Assembly (NCBI GenBank): GCA_003176115.1
Contig: PSRO01000039.1
Location: forward strand, 1 to 40,537
Reading direction: 5' to 3'
From: Chlamydiota bacterium
Lineage (GTDB): Bacteria > Chlamydiota > Chlamydiia > Chlamydiales > Rhabdochlamydiaceae
Length of the DNA: 40,537 nt
In this document: piece after piece, positions 38,992 through 40,537 of the stretch
Layout of the letters: each line of letters starts with the position of its first letter
How positions within the stretch are numbered: the stretch's first letter is position 1
Program-made: the position numbers and the translations under genes
Notes under the pieces: generated by a model
The model's input: the letters and a program-made list of their open reading frames with translations, nothing else
The model's database searches: none
Told to the model about the DNA's origin: nothing

Positions 38992-40310
38992 TGAAGGACC
39001 TTATCATCATTTTATTCGCTATCATTGGATGGGGCTTTTGGCTATTTGCACTTATGAGTCGAAAAAGACTGGAGATTTCCTTAGCTCTAGCCCAGCAAAA
39101 AGCAGAAGAGGCATTTAGCTTGGATCTACAATTAAAAGAAAAAGAGAAAGAGGTTTTTACACTTTTGTTGCAGCAAAAAAGCTCTGAGGAAAGACAGCAA
39201 GCCCTACAGCTAGCAGAACAGCATTTTACGCTTCTATTTCAATCTCTATCTTCTCAAGCACTAGAGCATAATAACAAACAATTTCTATCTGTTGCTGAAG
39301 CAGAAATTGCTAAATGGCGTATCTCTGCTCAATCAGATTTGGATAGACGCAAGCAGTCAGTAGAAGAAATGCTTGTGCCTTTTAAAGAGACCCTGGTTAA
39401 GCTCGATGTAGAGATGCGTAAATATGAAAATGAACGCAAATCTGAGAGAGAAGTTTTTAAAGAGCAGGTGCGTGCTTTAACCGAGAGTGAAAAACAACTT
39501 AAAACAGAAACAGCTAATCTTGTACAAGTGTTAAAAAATCCTCAGTCTCGTGGTAGATGGGGAGAGATGCAATTAAAGAGAATCGTTGAATTAGCTGGTA
39601 TGCTTAACTACTGTGACTTTTATGAGCAAAAATATAAGTCTACAGAAGAGGTGAGCATCAGACCAGATCTTCTCATTCGCTTACCTGGCGGTAAACAAAT
39701 TATCATTGATGCCAAAGTTCCTTTGGAGGCGTACTTAGAAGCTATGTACAACCCTGATGAAAAGATCAAGGAAGCTAAGTTTCGCGATCATGCACGCCAT
39801 ATAAGAGCTCATGTCAATGCTTTAAGTAAAAAGAGTTATTGGGAGCATTTTCAACCCGCTCCTGAATTCGTTATTTTGTTTTTACCAGCAGAAGCTTTTT
39901 TTAGTGCAGCGCTTGAGTACGATCCTTCTTTAATTGAAGTAGGTGCAGAGCAAGGAATCATCATTGCAACGCCAACAACGCTAATCGCGCTTTTGCGTAC
40001 AGTGTTTTACGGTTGGAGACAGGAAAACTTATCCAAACAATCAGAGAAAGTAAGAGAGCTAGGTCAAGAGCTATATAAAAGATTGCTTGATATGACAGGA
40101 CATTGGTCTAGAATGGGTAAAAGTTTAGCTCAAGCGGTTGAATCCTATAACAAAGCAGTGGGATCTTTAGAGACTCGCGTTTTAGTAACAGCACGCAAAT
40201 TTAAGGATTTGCAATTGCTCTCTGAAGAGATGGATTTAGAACCGTTATCGGAAATTGATAAAAAACCACGAGACTTGCAGATCGCTGAACTTGCAACTCC
40301 CAAGGATTAG
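38991..40310 (+). CDS. rmuC: DNA recombination protein RmuC family
   Basis: NPQSRGRWGEMQLKRIVELAGM, PGGKQIIIDAKVPLEAYLEA and ATPTTLIALLRTVFYGWRQENL. Overlaps the pssA stop (TAATG). Confidence 0.95.
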   Translation: MKDLIIILFAIIGWGFWLFALMSRKRLEISLALAQQKAEEAFSLDLQLKEKEKEVFTLLLQQKSSEERQQALQLAEQHFTLLFQSLSSQALEHNNKQFLSVAEAEIAKWRISAQSDLDRRKQSVEEMLVPFKETLVKLDVEMRKYENERKSEREVFKEQVRALTESEKQLKTETANLVQVLKNPQSRGRWGEMQLKRIVELAGMLNYCDFYEQKYKSTEEVSIRPDLLIRLPGGKQIIIDAKVPLEAYLEAMYNPDEKIKEAKFRDHARHIRAHVNALSKKSYWEHFQPAPEFVILFLPAEAFFSAALEYDPSLIEVGAEQGIIIATPTTLIALLRTVFYGWRQENLSKQSEKVRELGQELYKRLLDMTGHWSRMGKSLAQAVESYNKAVGSLETRVLVTARKFKDLQLLSEEMDLEPLSEIDKKPRDLQIAELATPKD

Positions 40311-40537
40311 GCTCTTAGAGCTTGTTCTCTTTCTAATTGATCTGTAGCCAAAATGGATTCTAGAGAAACATCCTGAAAATTTAGAGTTTGTAATTTTTCA
40401 TCAATGCTGTTCCAACTTTTTGTTTAAGAAACGGTTTACTAAAACTTCATTAGTAGCATTCATATAACGATGAGGTCATTTTCTCTGAAGCCAGAGAGTA
40501 ATTTTAGATATCAAATTGTTTATTCCTTTGCAGATAA
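40310..40537 (-). pseudogene. Possible degraded coding remnant at the window edge
   Basis: Minus strand reads KITLWLQRK*PHRYMNATNEVLVNRFLNKKLEQH* in one frame and TKSWNSIDEKLQTLNFQDVSLESILATDQLEREQALRA* in another. Protein-like but interrupted, with no recognised family. Confidence 0.3.

Noticed and set aside
1-40537. CRISPR array, tRNA/rRNA genes, transposase or prophage
   Set aside because: No regularly spaced repeats, cloverleaf/CCA-like genes, rRNA motifs or transposase/integrase domains were recognised by eye. Covariance-model and IS searches were not possible here.

Overview
AT-rich bacterial chromosome segment with the gene content of a Chlamydiota genome, most likely an environmental or 'chlamydia-like' lineage rather than Chlamydia sensu stricto (inference from protein content and gene order, no search run). 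Core genes include nadD, rsfS, fabF, a NUDIX hydrolase, bioY, an aas-like lipid enzyme, cysS, lysS, priA, ftsY, sucCD, an M50 protease, htrA plus a PDZ-less htrA paralog, an M16-type metalloprotease, nrdB/nrdA, pssA and rmuC. Accessory or unusual content: (i) three tandem leucine-rich-repeat (LRR) genes at 18.7-22.05 kb. One is intact with an N-terminal F-box, and two are broken by a nonsense codon or a frameshift. (ii) A HIT-family gene broken by two frameshifts. (iii) An oppA remnant in which a signal peptide is joined to the C-terminus. (iv) A hexapeptide xenobiotic acetyltransferase. (v) A coiled-coil protein with two EPIYA-like ESIY(S/N)STETIV motifs. (vi) A PlsC-ACP-AMP-ligase fusion. 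(vii) A tyrosine-less (Phe125, Glu87) class Ic NrdB, with two NrdR-box-like palindromes upstream of nrdA at three-turn spacing. No tRNA, rRNA, CRISPR array or intact mobile element was recognised.
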